From contig NC_013165.1 in assembly GCF_000023885.1 (NCBI RefSeq), positions 1,550,001 to 1,614,000 of the forward strand: a stretch of DNA of 64,000 nucleotides, in the 5' to 3' direction. A program made the position numbers and the translations under genes. This DNA comes from Slackia heliotrinireducens DSM 20476. Its GTDB lineage: Bacteria; Actinomycetota; Coriobacteriia; Coriobacteriales; Eggerthellaceae. Positions 23,838 to 33,435 of this stretch are shown piece after piece (the stretch's first letter is position 1; every line of letters begins with the position of its first letter). The notes below the pieces were generated by a model, which saw nothing but the letters and a program-made list of their open reading frames with translations, was not told the origin of the DNA and ran no database searches.

Positions 23838-25630
23838 ATACACCGACACCTAAGAGCATACGCGGCAAGATGACGCTGTTTTCAGCCGTCGCGACCTTTG
23901 TCGCCATGGTGCTTGTTGTGGCGTTCATGGGTGTGGCCATGCGCCTGATTCTTGAAGACGCGCTGTCCGACGCACTGCATCAGCGTATGGATCAGGCCGC
24001 TGTCTTCGTCGAACAAGGCAACTACACGCAGGCCGTGGATTCGTTCGGTGTAGAGATCGTCCAGTTGCTGGATGCCGACGGACGCGTGGTCGCCGAATCC
24101 GACAACGCCCGGGGCATGCGCCCGATCGGCGACTCATATTCCTTCGACGCAGATGGCGAAACGAGGGTTTCGCAACTGCACTTGCAGCTTGGCGAAGCCA
24201 TCGAGGACAACGCCGACGACATTGATGACGACGAGGATGACGAAGACACCGCATCCAAGTCTGCGGCCTCGAACGGAACGTTGCAATCGGAACCGGATGA
24301 TGACGCCGACGAAGATTCGGTTGAAACATACAGTTACGACGACAGCAGCTCGGATGCTGATGACGATGCGTACTCGAAAAGCGCCTCGTACGAAGATGAC
24401 TCGGCCGATTACGACGTCGATTACGACACGGACGACGATCAGGACTACGATACAGACTACGACGAGGACAGCGGCATCGACAGCTCCAGAGCAACGTTTT
24501 TCGATCGCCTGCTCAAGCAGGCCAATCGCGTCAACGTGCTTCCCATCGGCATCGCGTGGGCCGACACGCCGAGCCAGAGCGAAACCCAACAGTCAGGACA
24601 CACGATCGAGGCTTCGAGTGTGCTGGGCGACAACGGGCCGTACCTTATCGTACGCGAGGCGGTCAGCGGACCCGACGGCCCCATGACGCTCATAGCGGTC
24701 ACCTCCCTCGCATCCGCCTTCGAATTGGCCAAGCGCATGACCGTCATCCTTACCCTGGTCATGTTCGCGCTGCTCGTATCTGTCGTAGGAATCGCGTGGG
24801 CCATCACGGGCTGGACCCTTCGACCTGTCGAACACATGAGGTCCGAGGCTGCAACCATTACGGCCGAAAGCCTGGACAGGCGCATCGACGCGCCTGACGG
24901 CGACAAGGACCTGTCGAGGCTTGCCGAGACGCTCAACCACATGCTCGCGCGAATCCAGCGATCGGTTGACGAGCAGAAACGCTTCGTGTCGGACGCATCC
25001 CATGAGCTCAAGAGTCCTATTGCGGCAACATCTATCATCCTGGATTCCATGTCGACGCACCCGGAAAACGTCGATGTACCCAAGGCGATTGCGGATCTGA
25101 AGAACGAAAACGTACGCATGTCTTCCATCGTTGGCGACATGCTCACGCTTACACGACATGACGAAGGCAGGCTTGCCTGCCGCCCGGAGCCGGTTGATTT
25201 GATGGACATGCTGATAGAAGAGGTCATGGCCAGCAAATCGCACACTTCCGTCAACTTCGACATCAGCGGTATCCAGCCGGTCGTTTGCAAGGTCGACCCC
25301 GATTTGCTTTCCCATGCGGTACGGAATCTTCTCGAAAACGCAGTCCGCTATGCAGAATCGACGGTGAAGGTCTCCTGCTCGCAAGATGGCGAAGGCGCCG
25401 TTTCGATCAGGGTCAGCGACGACGGATGCGGCATCCCCCCTGAAGACAGGGAACGCGTTTTCGGAAGGTTCGTATGCCTGGGCGAAAACCGTGCAGATTC
25501 GAAGGGCGGAACAGGGCTGGGCCTGGCTGTGGTGAAGAGCATAGTCGAATCACATGGGGGCACGGTTGCGTTCGTCGAGCCCGAGCTTTCGGGCGCCACA
25601 GCCGAGATTCGACTCCCGCTTGGTGCATAA
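23834..25630 (+). CDS. Sensor histidine kinase with Asp-rich extracytoplasmic domain
   Basis: The 598-residue kinase starts at 23834, overlapping the regulator stop (ATGA). Membrane helices are at about 14-38 and 301-325. The outer domain of some 260 residues contains an unusual Asp/Ser/Tyr-rich stretch at 125-216 (blocks such as DDDEDDEDT and YDVDYDTDDDQDYD). HAMP follows at about 326-378. His390 lies in FVSDASHELKSPI; the ATPase has NLLENAVRYAE, DDGCGIP and GGTGLGLAVV. It should autophosphorylate His390 and pass phosphate to Asp51 of the regulator. The acidic domain suggests sensing of divalent metals or cationic peptides; this is inference. Confidence 0.93.
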   Translation: MNTPTPKSIRGKMTLFSAVATFVAMVLVVAFMGVAMRLILEDALSDALHQRMDQAAVFVEQGNYTQAVDSFGVEIVQLLDADGRVVAESDNARGMRPIGDSYSFDADGETRVSQLHLQLGEAIEDNADDIDDDEDDEDTASKSAASNGTLQSEPDDDADEDSVETYSYDDSSSDADDDAYSKSASYEDDSADYDVDYDTDDDQDYDTDYDEDSGIDSSRATFFDRLLKQANRVNVLPIGIAWADTPSQSETQQSGHTIEASSVLGDNGPYLIVREAVSGPDGPMTLIAVTSLASAFELAKRMTVILTLVMFALLVSVVGIAWAITGWTLRPVEHMRSEAATITAESLDRRIDAPDGDKDLSRLAETLNHMLARIQRSVDEQKRFVSDASHELKSPIAATSIILDSMSTHPENVDVPKAIADLKNENVRMSSIVGDMLTLTRHDEGRLACRPEPVDLMDMLIEEVMASKSHTSVNFDISGIQPVVCKVDPDLLSHAVRNLLENAVRYAESTVKVSCSQDGEGAVSIRVSDDGCGIPPEDRERVFGRFVCLGENRADSKGGTGLGLAVVKSIVESHGGTVAFVEPELSGATAEIRLPLGA

Positions 25631-25680
25631 AGACCCATTCCTCCGCTTGGGTTTAGTCGTTATCGACGGTTTCGCATTGC

Positions 25681-25686
25681 TATAAT
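25681..25686 (+). promoter_or_regulatory. -10 box placing transcription start at the permease ATG
   Basis: TATAAT ends 6 bp before the ATG at 25693, and no ribosome site precedes that ATG. A start 6-7 bp downstream of the -10 would give a leaderless mRNA. The -35 region is poor. Confidence 0.45.
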
Positions 25687-25692
25687 GGCACG

Positions 25693-26814
25693 ATGCTCGA
25701 TCGGCTGGTGACATTCCTGAGAAACGAAGCGGTGCTCTGCATCGCCTTTATATGCGCATGTATTTCCATGGCGCTCACAGGAGACGTCGAGGCCGCCCCT
25801 TCCTATATAGACTGGCGGGTCATTATTCTGCTGTTCTGCCTGATGGCGGCTGTGGCCGGCCTACGTGAAAGCGGCGTTTTAGCAAGAATCGCACAGACGC
25901 TCGTCTCGGGCAGACGGACGAAGCGGGTCGTGTGCTTGGCCTTGGTCATGCTCCCCTTCGTCACGTCTATGCTCATCACCAACGATGTTGCATTGCTCAC
26001 GTTCGTGCCCATTGCGATTCTCGCCCTTGAGACCGCCGGTTGGCAAGACGGCTTGGTGCGCGTGATCGTCCTGCAGGCAATCGCAGCTAACCTTGGCGGC
26101 ATGGTCACGCCTGTGGGAAACCCTCAGAACCTGTTCATCTTCACGACATACGATCTTACGCTGGCTGACTTCTTCATGACGCTTGCTCCCTTCGGAGCCT
26201 TGGCCTTCGTTCTGATAGCAGCCGCATGCCTGGCATTCGGCCCTACGAAGGCCGATGTCGAACTCGCCGTCGACAAACACTCCGTCCAATACCGCAGATT
26301 CGCGCTGCATGCGTGCCTGTTCGCGATAAGCCTGCTGGCGGTTTTCCACGTGTTCGACCATTTGGTCCTACTGACTGCGGTCGTAGCGGCGCTCTTTCTG
26401 TTCGACAGGAGAATATTCCTCGAGGTCGACTACGCGTTGCTCGTCACGTTCGTGTGCTTCTTCGTGTTCTCGGGCAACATGGCGCACATGCCTGCCATGC
26501 AGGAGTTCCTGGGCGGGCTTATGGGAAACCACCCCATGCTGACCAGCCTGTTCGCGAGCCAAATCATCAGCAACGTCCCATCAGCCGTACTGCTGGCAGG
26601 GTTCACCCAGAACTGGCACTCGCTTCTGATAGGCGTCGACCTGGGCGGACTGGGCACCCCGATAGCATCTCTCGCGAGCCTCATCGCCTTCCGCTGCTAC
26701 ACGCACACTCGCGATGCGGACATTCTCCGGTTCATGCGCGAATTCAGCATCGCAAACGTATTCGTTCTGGCGTGCATGGTGCTGCTCTACACGGTCTTGT
26801 TTGTGACTTTCTAA
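25693..26814 (+). CDS. SLC13/ArsB-type anion permease
   Basis: The 373-residue membrane protein has about ten hydrophobic helices. Conserved ion-transporter features are LPFVTSMLITNDVALLTFVP (helix-loop with ITND) and NLGGMVTPVGNPQN, mirrored in the second half by QIISNVPSAVLLAGF and GGLGTPIASLAS. This inverted repeat of hairpin motifs is typical of ArsB, NhaD and SLC13 dicarboxylate or sulfate carriers. The length is slightly under the usual 400-450 residues. The substrate is not determined. A TATAAT box directly before the ATG suggests leaderless translation. Confidence 0.82.
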   Translation: MLDRLVTFLRNEAVLCIAFICACISMALTGDVEAAPSYIDWRVIILLFCLMAAVAGLRESGVLARIAQTLVSGRRTKRVVCLALVMLPFVTSMLITNDVALLTFVPIAILALETAGWQDGLVRVIVLQAIAANLGGMVTPVGNPQNLFIFTTYDLTLADFFMTLAPFGALAFVLIAAACLAFGPTKADVELAVDKHSVQYRRFALHACLFAISLLAVFHVFDHLVLLTAVVAALFLFDRRIFLEVDYALLVTFVCFFVFSGNMAHMPAMQEFLGGLMGNHPMLTSLFASQIISNVPSAVLLAGFTQNWHSLLIGVDLGGLGTPIASLASLIAFRCYTHTRDADILRFMREFSIANVFVLACMVLLYTVLFVTF

Positions 26815-26916
26815 AATCGACCACACATACACGACCGGCCGGAACCTTTGAACCTGCTTCCATATCGTGTCTTAAACGCGAAAACGGCAGGTATGCGCTT
26901 AGTCGAGAATCGCACG

Positions 26917-27810
26917 CTACCCGATGATCAGACCTTCGCGGCCCTTAGATGGAACCCGATTGAGCTGCCAATCGGTGTAGTCATTCAGTCCCTCTTGCAG
27001 CTCCTGCAGCAAAGTGTCCTTGTCCTGGGGAAGCATGCCGTCGACCCCCACCGGGTTCGAAATATGCAGCCCGAAGAACCGACAGTCCTCAACATCAAGC
27101 CTTTTCAGGAACTCCATCTCCTCGGTGACGTAATCCCGCAGAGTGCACTCTTTGAACTGGCCCTTTTCAATCATCTCTTCGAGCTCGGTATGAGGATCGA
27201 CATGGAGCGGCGATACGAACACGAGCGTAGGCTTGGCTTCGTTGACGATTTCCGCGTTAGCAATGGCCTGATCGACACAGCGGTCGGGTCCTGCAGCTGC
27301 CAGGATGATGTTCAGATTGAAAGGCATCCCCGCTTCATTCAGCCAAGCGAATGCCTGGCGAGCCTGCGCCAACGTATAGCCTTTGTTCATGAACGCCAAG
27401 GTCTCGTCGCTTCCCGATTCCAACCCAACGTTGAAGTCCGCGTATCCCAAATCCTTCAGTTTCCGCAGCTCATCAACGCTTTTCGTGAGTATGTTGTTGA
27501 CGGAAGCATATCCGCCGATTGTTTCCACCCTCGGCAGGTACTTGTGGATGAGCTCGGCGATCTTCACCAACTGCTCGAAGGGCAGGCAGAATGCATCGCC
27601 GTTCACCAAGAACACCCTCGTGTATAACCTCGGACGTGCCGCAACCTCTGCCAGGTCGGCCTCGATTTCCTCGATGGGAGAAACCTCGAACGGCACGTCG
27701 CGGTACATGCTGCAGAACGTGCAGCGGTTATGCGAACAGCCCGTGGTCACCTGCAGCAGCAAGGAATACGCCTCGTACGGAGGCCTGAACGTCGTACCTG
27801 TGTAATGCAT
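26917..27810 (-). CDS. Radical SAM protein
   Basis: The 297-residue protein starts at 27810 (GGGGAGTTGCC before ATG). The [4Fe-4S]-binding CX3CX2C motif is CSHNRCTFCSMY near residue 25. Further radical SAM barrel motifs are VFLVNGDAF, GGYASVNN, FNVGLESGSDETL and NLNIILAAAG. The arrangement resembles Elp3/MiaB-like enzymes without a recognisable extra domain. The substrate is unknown. It lies convergent to the anion permease and 200 bp downstream of the FAD reductase gene, with a terminator between, so it is probably an independent unit. Confidence 0.87.
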   Translation of the reverse strand: MHYTGTTFRPPYEAYSLLLQVTTGCSHNRCTFCSMYRDVPFEVSPIEEIEADLAEVAARPRLYTRVFLVNGDAFCLPFEQLVKIAELIHKYLPRVETIGGYASVNNILTKSVDELRKLKDLGYADFNVGLESGSDETLAFMNKGYTLAQARQAFAWLNEAGMPFNLNIILAAAGPDRCVDQAIANAEIVNEAKPTLVFVSPLHVDPHTELEEMIEKGQFKECTLRDYVTEEMEFLKRLDVEDCRFFGLHISNPVGVDGMLPQDKDTLLQELQEGLNDYTDWQLNRVPSKGREGLIIG

Positions 27811-27938
27811 GGCAACTCCCCTTCGATTGCTTCTGGTATACCCGTCCATCATAGCAGCACGCATCGACGCATCCTGTCGCAAGCCGCAACACGACTCGCG
27901 CAAACCATAAGGCATGCACCGAATGCGCCAATATAAGA

Positions 27939-27960
27939 AAGGGCGCCACTAGGCGCCCTT
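27939..27960 (-). terminator. Terminator downstream of the FAD reductase gene
   Basis: Minus-strand AAGGGCGCC-TAGT-GGCGCCCTT followed by TCTTAT forms a strong stem-loop, 55 bp after the reductase stop codon. Confidence 0.8.
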
Positions 27961-28014
27961 CCGTGATTGCGGCCGGCAAGCGGAGGGTGCGCCGGCATTC
28001 AGCAATCGCTGCGG

Positions 28015-29658
28015 TTACAAGCTGGCGAGATATTCTCCAGCGTTCTTCATGGCCAGACGGCCGGAGTTGATGGCCCAGGATGCCTGGCTGCCAGGTGCGG
28101 TGGCCACGTCATAGGAGTCGCCGTAGAGGCTGCCGGTGTCGCATCCGCCGACGTAGAGACCCTTGATGGGCATATGCTCGTTGTCGATGGCTTCCAGCTT
28201 CTCGTTGATCTCCAGGCCGCCCACGGTGGTGTAGTAGCCGTCGGCAACTTCAAGAATCCAGAACGGGCCCTCGTCAATCGGGGTCAGATACTCGGCTGCC
28301 TTGCCGAAGATCGGGTCCTCACCCGCTTCGCAGAAGCCGTTGTACTCGTCAACGGTGGCCTTCAGGGCAGCGGGATCCAGACCGACGGATTCGGCCAGTT
28401 CCTCAACGGTGTCGGCAACATGCACCGAGCCGAGGGATTCAAGCTGGCTGCGAGCCTCGTCCATGGGAACGCCCGGGGTGCCGAAGGTGAAGACGGTACC
28501 GTACGGTCCGTTGGCCTCCCAAGCGGCCAGGTCCTGCTCACGGAAGATGACGTAGGTCAGCTCCTGGTCACGGCAGGCGATGCCGCCCGCGGCGAAGTTG
28601 CCGATCCACAGATCCTCGGCGATGAAACGCTTGGCGTTCTGGTTGACCCACAGGGTGGGCTGGACGGATGCGGAATAGGCATCGGTGGCCCACTGAGCGC
28701 CGATGGCGGCAGGTCCGCACCACATGACGGTGCCGTAGCCCTCGGACAGGGCGACGCCTGCGTCAACGCCCATCTTGATGCCGTCGCCGTCGCGGCCGGG
28801 AGCGCCCAGGGACACCAGGTTCTTGTTCACCGTGTACGGCGAAACGGCATGCAGGAACTCCATGTTGCTGGAATAGCCGCCGGAAGCAAGCATGACGACC
28901 GGGGCGTTGACCTGGATGACCTTGCCGTCGGAGTCGGCAGCGATAACGCCGGTCACAGCGCCGTTGTCCACCAGGATCTTCTTAGCGCCGGTGTTCAGCA
29001 GAATATTGGCGTTGGTGGCTTCGGTGGCAACACGCAGGCTATCCGTGAAGTATGCGCCGGGGCTGGAGGCGTTCTCGTCATAGTAGTAGACATGCCAAGC
29101 CAAGTTTCCACCGTAATCGACGACTGCGCGGAACGTGCAGTCGTGCTCTTCCAGCCAGTCGATGGTCTCGGCGGTCTGGTTGAAGAAGTTGTAGTACAGC
29201 TCCGTCGAGGGGATGTAGTGGTGATAGTTCACGCAACGGCGGACGGCCTCGCCCACGGTGCCGTGTTCGCCGGCTTCTTCCTGCCAGTGAGAACCGACGC
29301 CGAACATGCCTTCTGTAGCGGAGAATGCGCCGCCCAGAGCTCCTGCCTTCTCAAGCAGGACAACATTGAGGCCCTGCTCGGTGGCCTGGATGGTTGCGGC
29401 CATGCCGGTGCCGCCTCCGCCGATGACGCAGACGTCGCAATCGATGGTCTCGGTGGGCTCGCCCACCACTTCGAGCGCCCAGACGGAATCGTCGACGGCC
29501 GTGGGGTTCGTCGCAGTGCTTCCCTCAGCAGCAGCGGTTTCTTCGCTGGCGGCCGGCGTACCGGACGAGCAGCCGAGCATCGAGACGGCGGCGGCACCTG
29601 CTGCGGCCACGCTCGCACCGGTAAGGAAGTTACGACGGGTGATTCCAGATTTGATCAT
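28015..29658 (-). CDS. Tat-exported FAD-dependent fumarate reductase-like lipoprotein
   Basis: The 547-residue protein starts at 29658 behind GGGAGG. It has a twin-arginine signal (TRRNFLTGASVAAAGAAA) and a lipobox ending MLGC. The FAD_binding_2 domain begins with DVCVIGGGGTGMAATIQA and LLEKAGALGGAFSATEG. GGYSSNMEF and the C-terminal GGLEINEK and GGCDTGSLYGDSYDVATAPG (part) are typical of flavocytochrome-c-like reductases. No haem or FMN domain is fused, so electrons must come from a partner. Such enzymes reduce fumarate, urocanate or other enoates in the cell envelope of Eggerthellaceae. The divergent LysR gene is the probable regulator. Confidence 0.9.
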   Translation of the reverse strand: MIKSGITRRNFLTGASVAAAGAAAVSMLGCSSGTPAASEETAAAEGSTATNPTAVDDSVWALEVVGEPTETIDCDVCVIGGGGTGMAATIQATEQGLNVVLLEKAGALGGAFSATEGMFGVGSHWQEEAGEHGTVGEAVRRCVNYHHYIPSTELYYNFFNQTAETIDWLEEHDCTFRAVVDYGGNLAWHVYYYDENASSPGAYFTDSLRVATEATNANILLNTGAKKILVDNGAVTGVIAADSDGKVIQVNAPVVMLASGGYSSNMEFLHAVSPYTVNKNLVSLGAPGRDGDGIKMGVDAGVALSEGYGTVMWCGPAAIGAQWATDAYSASVQPTLWVNQNAKRFIAEDLWIGNFAAGGIACRDQELTYVIFREQDLAAWEANGPYGTVFTFGTPGVPMDEARSQLESLGSVHVADTVEELAESVGLDPAALKATVDEYNGFCEAGEDPIFGKAAEYLTPIDEGPFWILEVADGYYTTVGGLEINEKLEAIDNEHMPIKGLYVGGCDTGSLYGDSYDVATAPGSQASWAINSGRLAMKNAGEYLASL

Positions 29659-29897
29659 GATTGACCCTCCCATTCTGGTTTTCAGCGGGCCCTCCTGCCC
29701 GCCTGCCGCCATTGTGGCAACCGAAATGAAGTTAGACAAGGTGTACTTCTTCAACAATGAGTTCCAGCTTTCATCCAATAGTTGATGGAATTGTGGAGAG
29801 AAATTGTATAGGATATATTGATGGGCCATGACAGTTCTAAGCATTCGGAAACGTGAAGGCAATTCAGTTCAATCCGTCATTGAGCAGGAGGGGCAAA

Positions 29898-30797
29898 ATG
29901 AACGGCGAACAATTGCGCTACTTTGCATTGGCGTATCGGTTGGAGAGCTTTTCGGCCGCCGCGAAACGTATCCCCATGTCACCCCAGGGGTTGACGAAGG
30001 CCGTTCGATCTTTGGAGACGGAGCTCGGCGTTCCTTTGTTCCTAACGGCCGCAAGCGGCAAGCTTGAGCCCACTCCTTACGCCGCAGAGCTCATGGATTT
30101 CGTGAACGACTACCGTATACGGTTCGCGCAGCTCACCAATTCCTTTGAAGCCATCCGCAAGCACGAAAGCCACGAAGTGAACGTAGGCATAGGCTTGGGG
30201 ATCTTAGGCTATCTTGGGCCCGGGTTCATCAAGCGGTTCAACGAGCAACACCCGGAAATCACCCTGCGGTATGAAGAGCTGAACGACAAGGCTTGCGACG
30301 AGGGTTTGAAACGGGGCAAATACGACCTGGCGCTGTGCGTGACCCCTTTCGACCCGGATTTCCTCTGCGAGCAGCTCTACTGCACGAACATGTGCTTCTG
30401 GGTCAGCAAGAGCAATCCGCTTTCGGAAAGAGACGTTCTGACCATCAAGGATTTCGACGGCGAAGGCGTAGCGTTGCCCGGTCAGGACTTCAAATGCTTC
30501 GAGTACCTGCAATCCCGCGCCGTCGATGCCGGCGTCGAGTTCTCTGAGGTGTTCGCATCTGCAGAGATCTTCCGGCTGTTCGAGTATGCCCGCATGGGCA
30601 AGGGGCTGGGCTTCAGCGCACAGCACCTCGTGGATATGCCTCTGTTCAAGGAAGACGAGAGCGTCGTCGGCATTCCGCTTGAAGGAGCCACCTGGGGGTT
30701 CGGCATTGCGTGCCAGCCTACGAACAGCTTAAACGACGATGCGCAGGCATTTTTCGATTACTGCGTCGAGAACGTTCCCAAACGCGGCCAGGAGTAG
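29898..30797 (+). CDS. LysR-family transcriptional regulator
   Basis: The 299-residue protein starts at 29898 with GGAGGGG upstream. The winged HTH reads LRYFALAYRLESFSAAAKR followed by MSPQGLTKAVRSLETELGVPLF (in part), residues 5-45. The effector domain occupies about 90-290. Typical LysR control is of a divergent target; the divergent gene here is the exported FAD reductase, separated by 239 bp. The ligand is likely the reductase substrate, which is unknown. Confidence 0.9.
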   Translation: MNGEQLRYFALAYRLESFSAAAKRIPMSPQGLTKAVRSLETELGVPLFLTAASGKLEPTPYAAELMDFVNDYRIRFAQLTNSFEAIRKHESHEVNVGIGLGILGYLGPGFIKRFNEQHPEITLRYEELNDKACDEGLKRGKYDLALCVTPFDPDFLCEQLYCTNMCFWVSKSNPLSERDVLTIKDFDGEGVALPGQDFKCFEYLQSRAVDAGVEFSEVFASAEIFRLFEYARMGKGLGFSAQHLVDMPLFKEDESVVGIPLEGATWGFGIACQPTNSLNDDAQAFFDYCVENVPKRGQE

Positions 30798-30804
30798 GCC
30801 TGAT

Positions 30805-31674
30805 CTAGCAATACCGAACCGCTGCGTCCGGCTTGCAGGGCAGCGTTCGCGCTAGACGGTTCTTCAAAACGTCGGTACCGACAGGATGAATCGAATCGGT
30901 GCTGACGACTGCGGAGGCCACTTCGCACCCCTCGAATACCAGTGCAAAGCCGTACAGGTCGCCGCCTATTTCGAGCTCGAGGTCCGCTTCGCCTGACTGG
31001 TAGTCCGCGAAAACCCATGCTGGATCGCGCAGTTCCTGGGCCCGCGAATGAATCGATTCGGTCATGGCCGCTTGTTCCGCATTGGCATGCGAACTGCACA
31101 CGAAGGCCTCGAGAACCCGCTCTGTGGTCAGTCCGGGAGCCGCCTGCGCAAGGTTGGAAACCCGTGAGCGGACAGACCGAATGCCGTGTTTGGCAAGCTT
31201 CATGGGCGAAGGGCGGAGAGCCTGCTCGAGCACTGCCAAATCGACATCTACCATGATTGTGCCGTGTTGGATGAGCCGGCCGTCGAAACGTTCCGCAAGG
31301 CCACCAACCTTCACGCCCCCGACCACGATATCGTTTCTCCCGCTTATCGACGCGAACACGCCAAGCGTCGCCAAGGAATCGATTGCCCACCCGGCAGCGC
31401 CGTCGGCTTTCGGTTCGTCGCAAACGACCGAGTAGTTCAGATTCCCTCCGTCCTGATACACGGCTCCGCCGCCGCTCAAACGCCGCGCCAAAGCGATGCC
31501 TTGCGATTCGAGAAACACAAGGTCGACTTCCTGATACGGGTTCTGGTTGCGGCCGATCACGACGCACGGGTCGTTCACCCAAAGGAATGCCGATTCCCCG
31601 TCGAGCCGTAATAGGGATTCCTCGAACGCAAGGTTCTCGAAGATGTCGTGGCTTTCGGAAACGAACAGACGCAT
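30805..31674 (-). CDS. lplA: Lipoate-protein ligase A family
   Basis: The 289-residue protein has the lipoate ligase signatures CVVIGRNQNPYQEV, RRLSGGGAVYQDGGNLNYS (20 residues in part) and VGGVKVGG. The enzyme activates lipoate with ATP and attaches it to a lysine of a lipoyl domain. The gene starts 1 bp after the stop of the Lpd gene, which carries such a lipoyl domain with target lysine in VETSKRAV. The pair therefore probably works together: LplA modifies the domain fused to Lpd and perhaps others. A C-terminal accessory domain (about 245-289) is short. Confidence 0.88.
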   Translation of the reverse strand: MRLFVSESHDIFENLAFEESLLRLDGESAFLWVNDPCVVIGRNQNPYQEVDLVFLESQGIALARRLSGGGAVYQDGGNLNYSVVCDEPKADGAAGWAIDSLATLGVFASISGRNDIVVGGVKVGGLAERFDGRLIQHGTIMVDVDLAVLEQALRPSPMKLAKHGIRSVRSRVSNLAQAAPGLTTERVLEAFVCSSHANAEQAAMTESIHSRAQELRDPAWVFADYQSGEADLELEIGGDLYGFALVFEGCEVASAVVSTDSIHPVGTDVLKNRLARTLPCKPDAAVRYC

Positions 31675-31675
31675 G

Positions 31676-33370
31676 CTACTCGTGCAGCGCCCCGAAAGTC
31701 AGGTCGCACGCCGCCTCGTAGATGGCCTCCGACGTGGTCGGATGTGCGAATACTGCTTCGCGAACCTGCTCGCCGGAAAGACCTGCCGATATTGCAAGCC
31801 CGATGTATCCGATGAGGGCGGATGCATGTCCTCCGACGATAGTGGCGCCTTTCAAGACGTCGTCCGCGTCGCTCACCAACGCCACATAGCCCTGACCTGA
31901 GTTTTCGGCGAGCGCCTTGCCGTTGTGCGCGAATGAGAACGTCCCAACCCTGTAGCGGGATGGGTCTTTCCTGGCATCGTCGGCAGAAAGCCCTACGGCA
32001 GCTACTTCGGGGTCGGTGTAGGCAACGCTGGGTATGATTTCAGGGCGGAACGAGACCGAATTGCCCAGGATGTCATCAACCGCGATGCGTCCTTGGTATG
32101 ACGCGGCGTGAGCAAGCATAGCAAGCCCGTTCACATCGCCGATGGCATACACATGAGCGACGTTCGTCCTCATGCGCCCATCCACCAGGATGGCACCGGT
32201 CGAAGCGTCCAGCTCCACATCGGTGTTCTGGATTCGCATGTCATCGGTGTTGGGCACCCGCCCGCCAGCCAAAAGCACGTAGCCGTTGTCCACAAAGTGC
32301 AATTCGCCGTCGACCTCGTACACGGTGCGGACGCTTCCGTTCTGCATCATGCTGAAGCACTTCACATCGGCATTCGGTATGATGCGGATCCCTCGGTTTT
32401 CTGCGGCGCGTGTTATTTCTGCCGAAGCTTCCTGATCGAACATGTGCAGAATGCGGGGGCGTCGTGCCAGGACGGTCACATCCACCCCAAGGTTCGCGTA
32501 CAGGAAGGCAAACTCCATACCGGTTACCCCGCCACCCACTATGACAACAGATTCGGGAAGCTCTTTACAGTCCAGAGCCTCGTCGGTGGTATGGACCTTG
32601 GGCAAGTCGGTGCCTGGCAGCGAAACCGGGCGAATGCACGAACCCGTAGCGACGATGCAGTCGTCAAAAGTGAGTTTCAGCACGTCGCAGCCGCATTCGA
32701 CGGAAACTTCGCCGTTGCCTTCGAACCGCGCTGTGCCGTTGATCACGCGAATGCGGTTTTCGTCCATGAGGTACTCGATGCCGCCTACCAGCTCATCCAC
32801 AACGCTGCTCTTGCGGTCGATGATGGCTTCCATGTTGGGCCGCACATGCCCCGAAACTTCGATGCCCCATTCGTCCGCACGAAGGACCCTGCTGTACAGG
32901 TCCGCAGATGATATAAGCGTCTTCGTGGGAATGCATCCCCTGTTCAGGCAGGTTCCGCCAAGCTTGTCCTGCTCGACAAGCGTCACGTGCTTCCCCATTT
33001 TCGAAGCATACAGGGCCGCAACGTATCCGCCGGTGCCGCCGCCGATGATCAGCAGCTCAGCATGGTCGTCGTCCGCTTCTTTCCGATGTTCTTCCGGCGC
33101 CGTTTCAGAAGAGGGCGCCAGCGTCTGGGCAACGGACTCGGCTTCATCAAGATGTGCCAACACATCTCCTGCGGCAACTTCATCACCTTCGCACACCAGC
33201 ACCCGCGAAACCACGCCATCGGCGGGAGCCTTTATAGGCACGGCTCGCTTGCTCGTCTCAACGTTGAAGAGCTCCTGCCCTTCTGCAACGGCGTCTCCCG
33301 TTTTCACCAGGACGCTCGCAACGATGTTAGGTTTGTTCCCTGGCAACGCCGGCATGGTAATGGCGATCAT
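31676..33370 (-). CDS. lpdA: Dihydrolipoyl dehydrogenase with N-terminal lipoyl domain
   Basis: The 564-residue protein starts at 33370 (MIAITMPALPG). Residues 1-75 are a lipoyl domain with lysine in VETSKRA. After a linker, the disulfide oxidoreductase begins with LLIIGGGTGGYVAALYASK and has the redox pair in GGTCLNRGCIPTK. NAD binding is by VVIVGGGVTGMEFA; the C-terminal dimer domain has SVAYTDPEVAAVG and HPTTSE. The enzyme reoxidises dihydrolipoyl groups with NAD+. No E1/E2 or glycine-cleavage genes are adjacent. The start's ribosome site is weak (GAGGTAT). Confidence 0.9.
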   Translation of the reverse strand: MIAITMPALPGNKPNIVASVLVKTGDAVAEGQELFNVETSKRAVPIKAPADGVVSRVLVCEGDEVAAGDVLAHLDEAESVAQTLAPSSETAPEEHRKEADDDHAELLIIGGGTGGYVAALYASKMGKHVTLVEQDKLGGTCLNRGCIPTKTLISSADLYSRVLRADEWGIEVSGHVRPNMEAIIDRKSSVVDELVGGIEYLMDENRIRVINGTARFEGNGEVSVECGCDVLKLTFDDCIVATGSCIRPVSLPGTDLPKVHTTDEALDCKELPESVVIVGGGVTGMEFAFLYANLGVDVTVLARRPRILHMFDQEASAEITRAAENRGIRIIPNADVKCFSMMQNGSVRTVYEVDGELHFVDNGYVLLAGGRVPNTDDMRIQNTDVELDASTGAILVDGRMRTNVAHVYAIGDVNGLAMLAHAASYQGRIAVDDILGNSVSFRPEIIPSVAYTDPEVAAVGLSADDARKDPSRYRVGTFSFAHNGKALAENSGQGYVALVSDADDVLKGATIVGGHASALIGYIGLAISAGLSGEQVREAVFAHPTTSEAIYEAACDLTFGALHE

Positions 33371-33435
33371 GAAATACCTCGATCCGCATAGCACGAAGCA
33401 GCAAACTGCATTGGTTTCGCGACTGCCTATAGATA

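Noticed and set aside
27967-29664. Plus-strand 565-codon frame opposite the exported FAD reductase
   Set aside because: The minus strand has a Tat signal, lipobox and FAD motifs; the plus frame is a codon-bias shadow.
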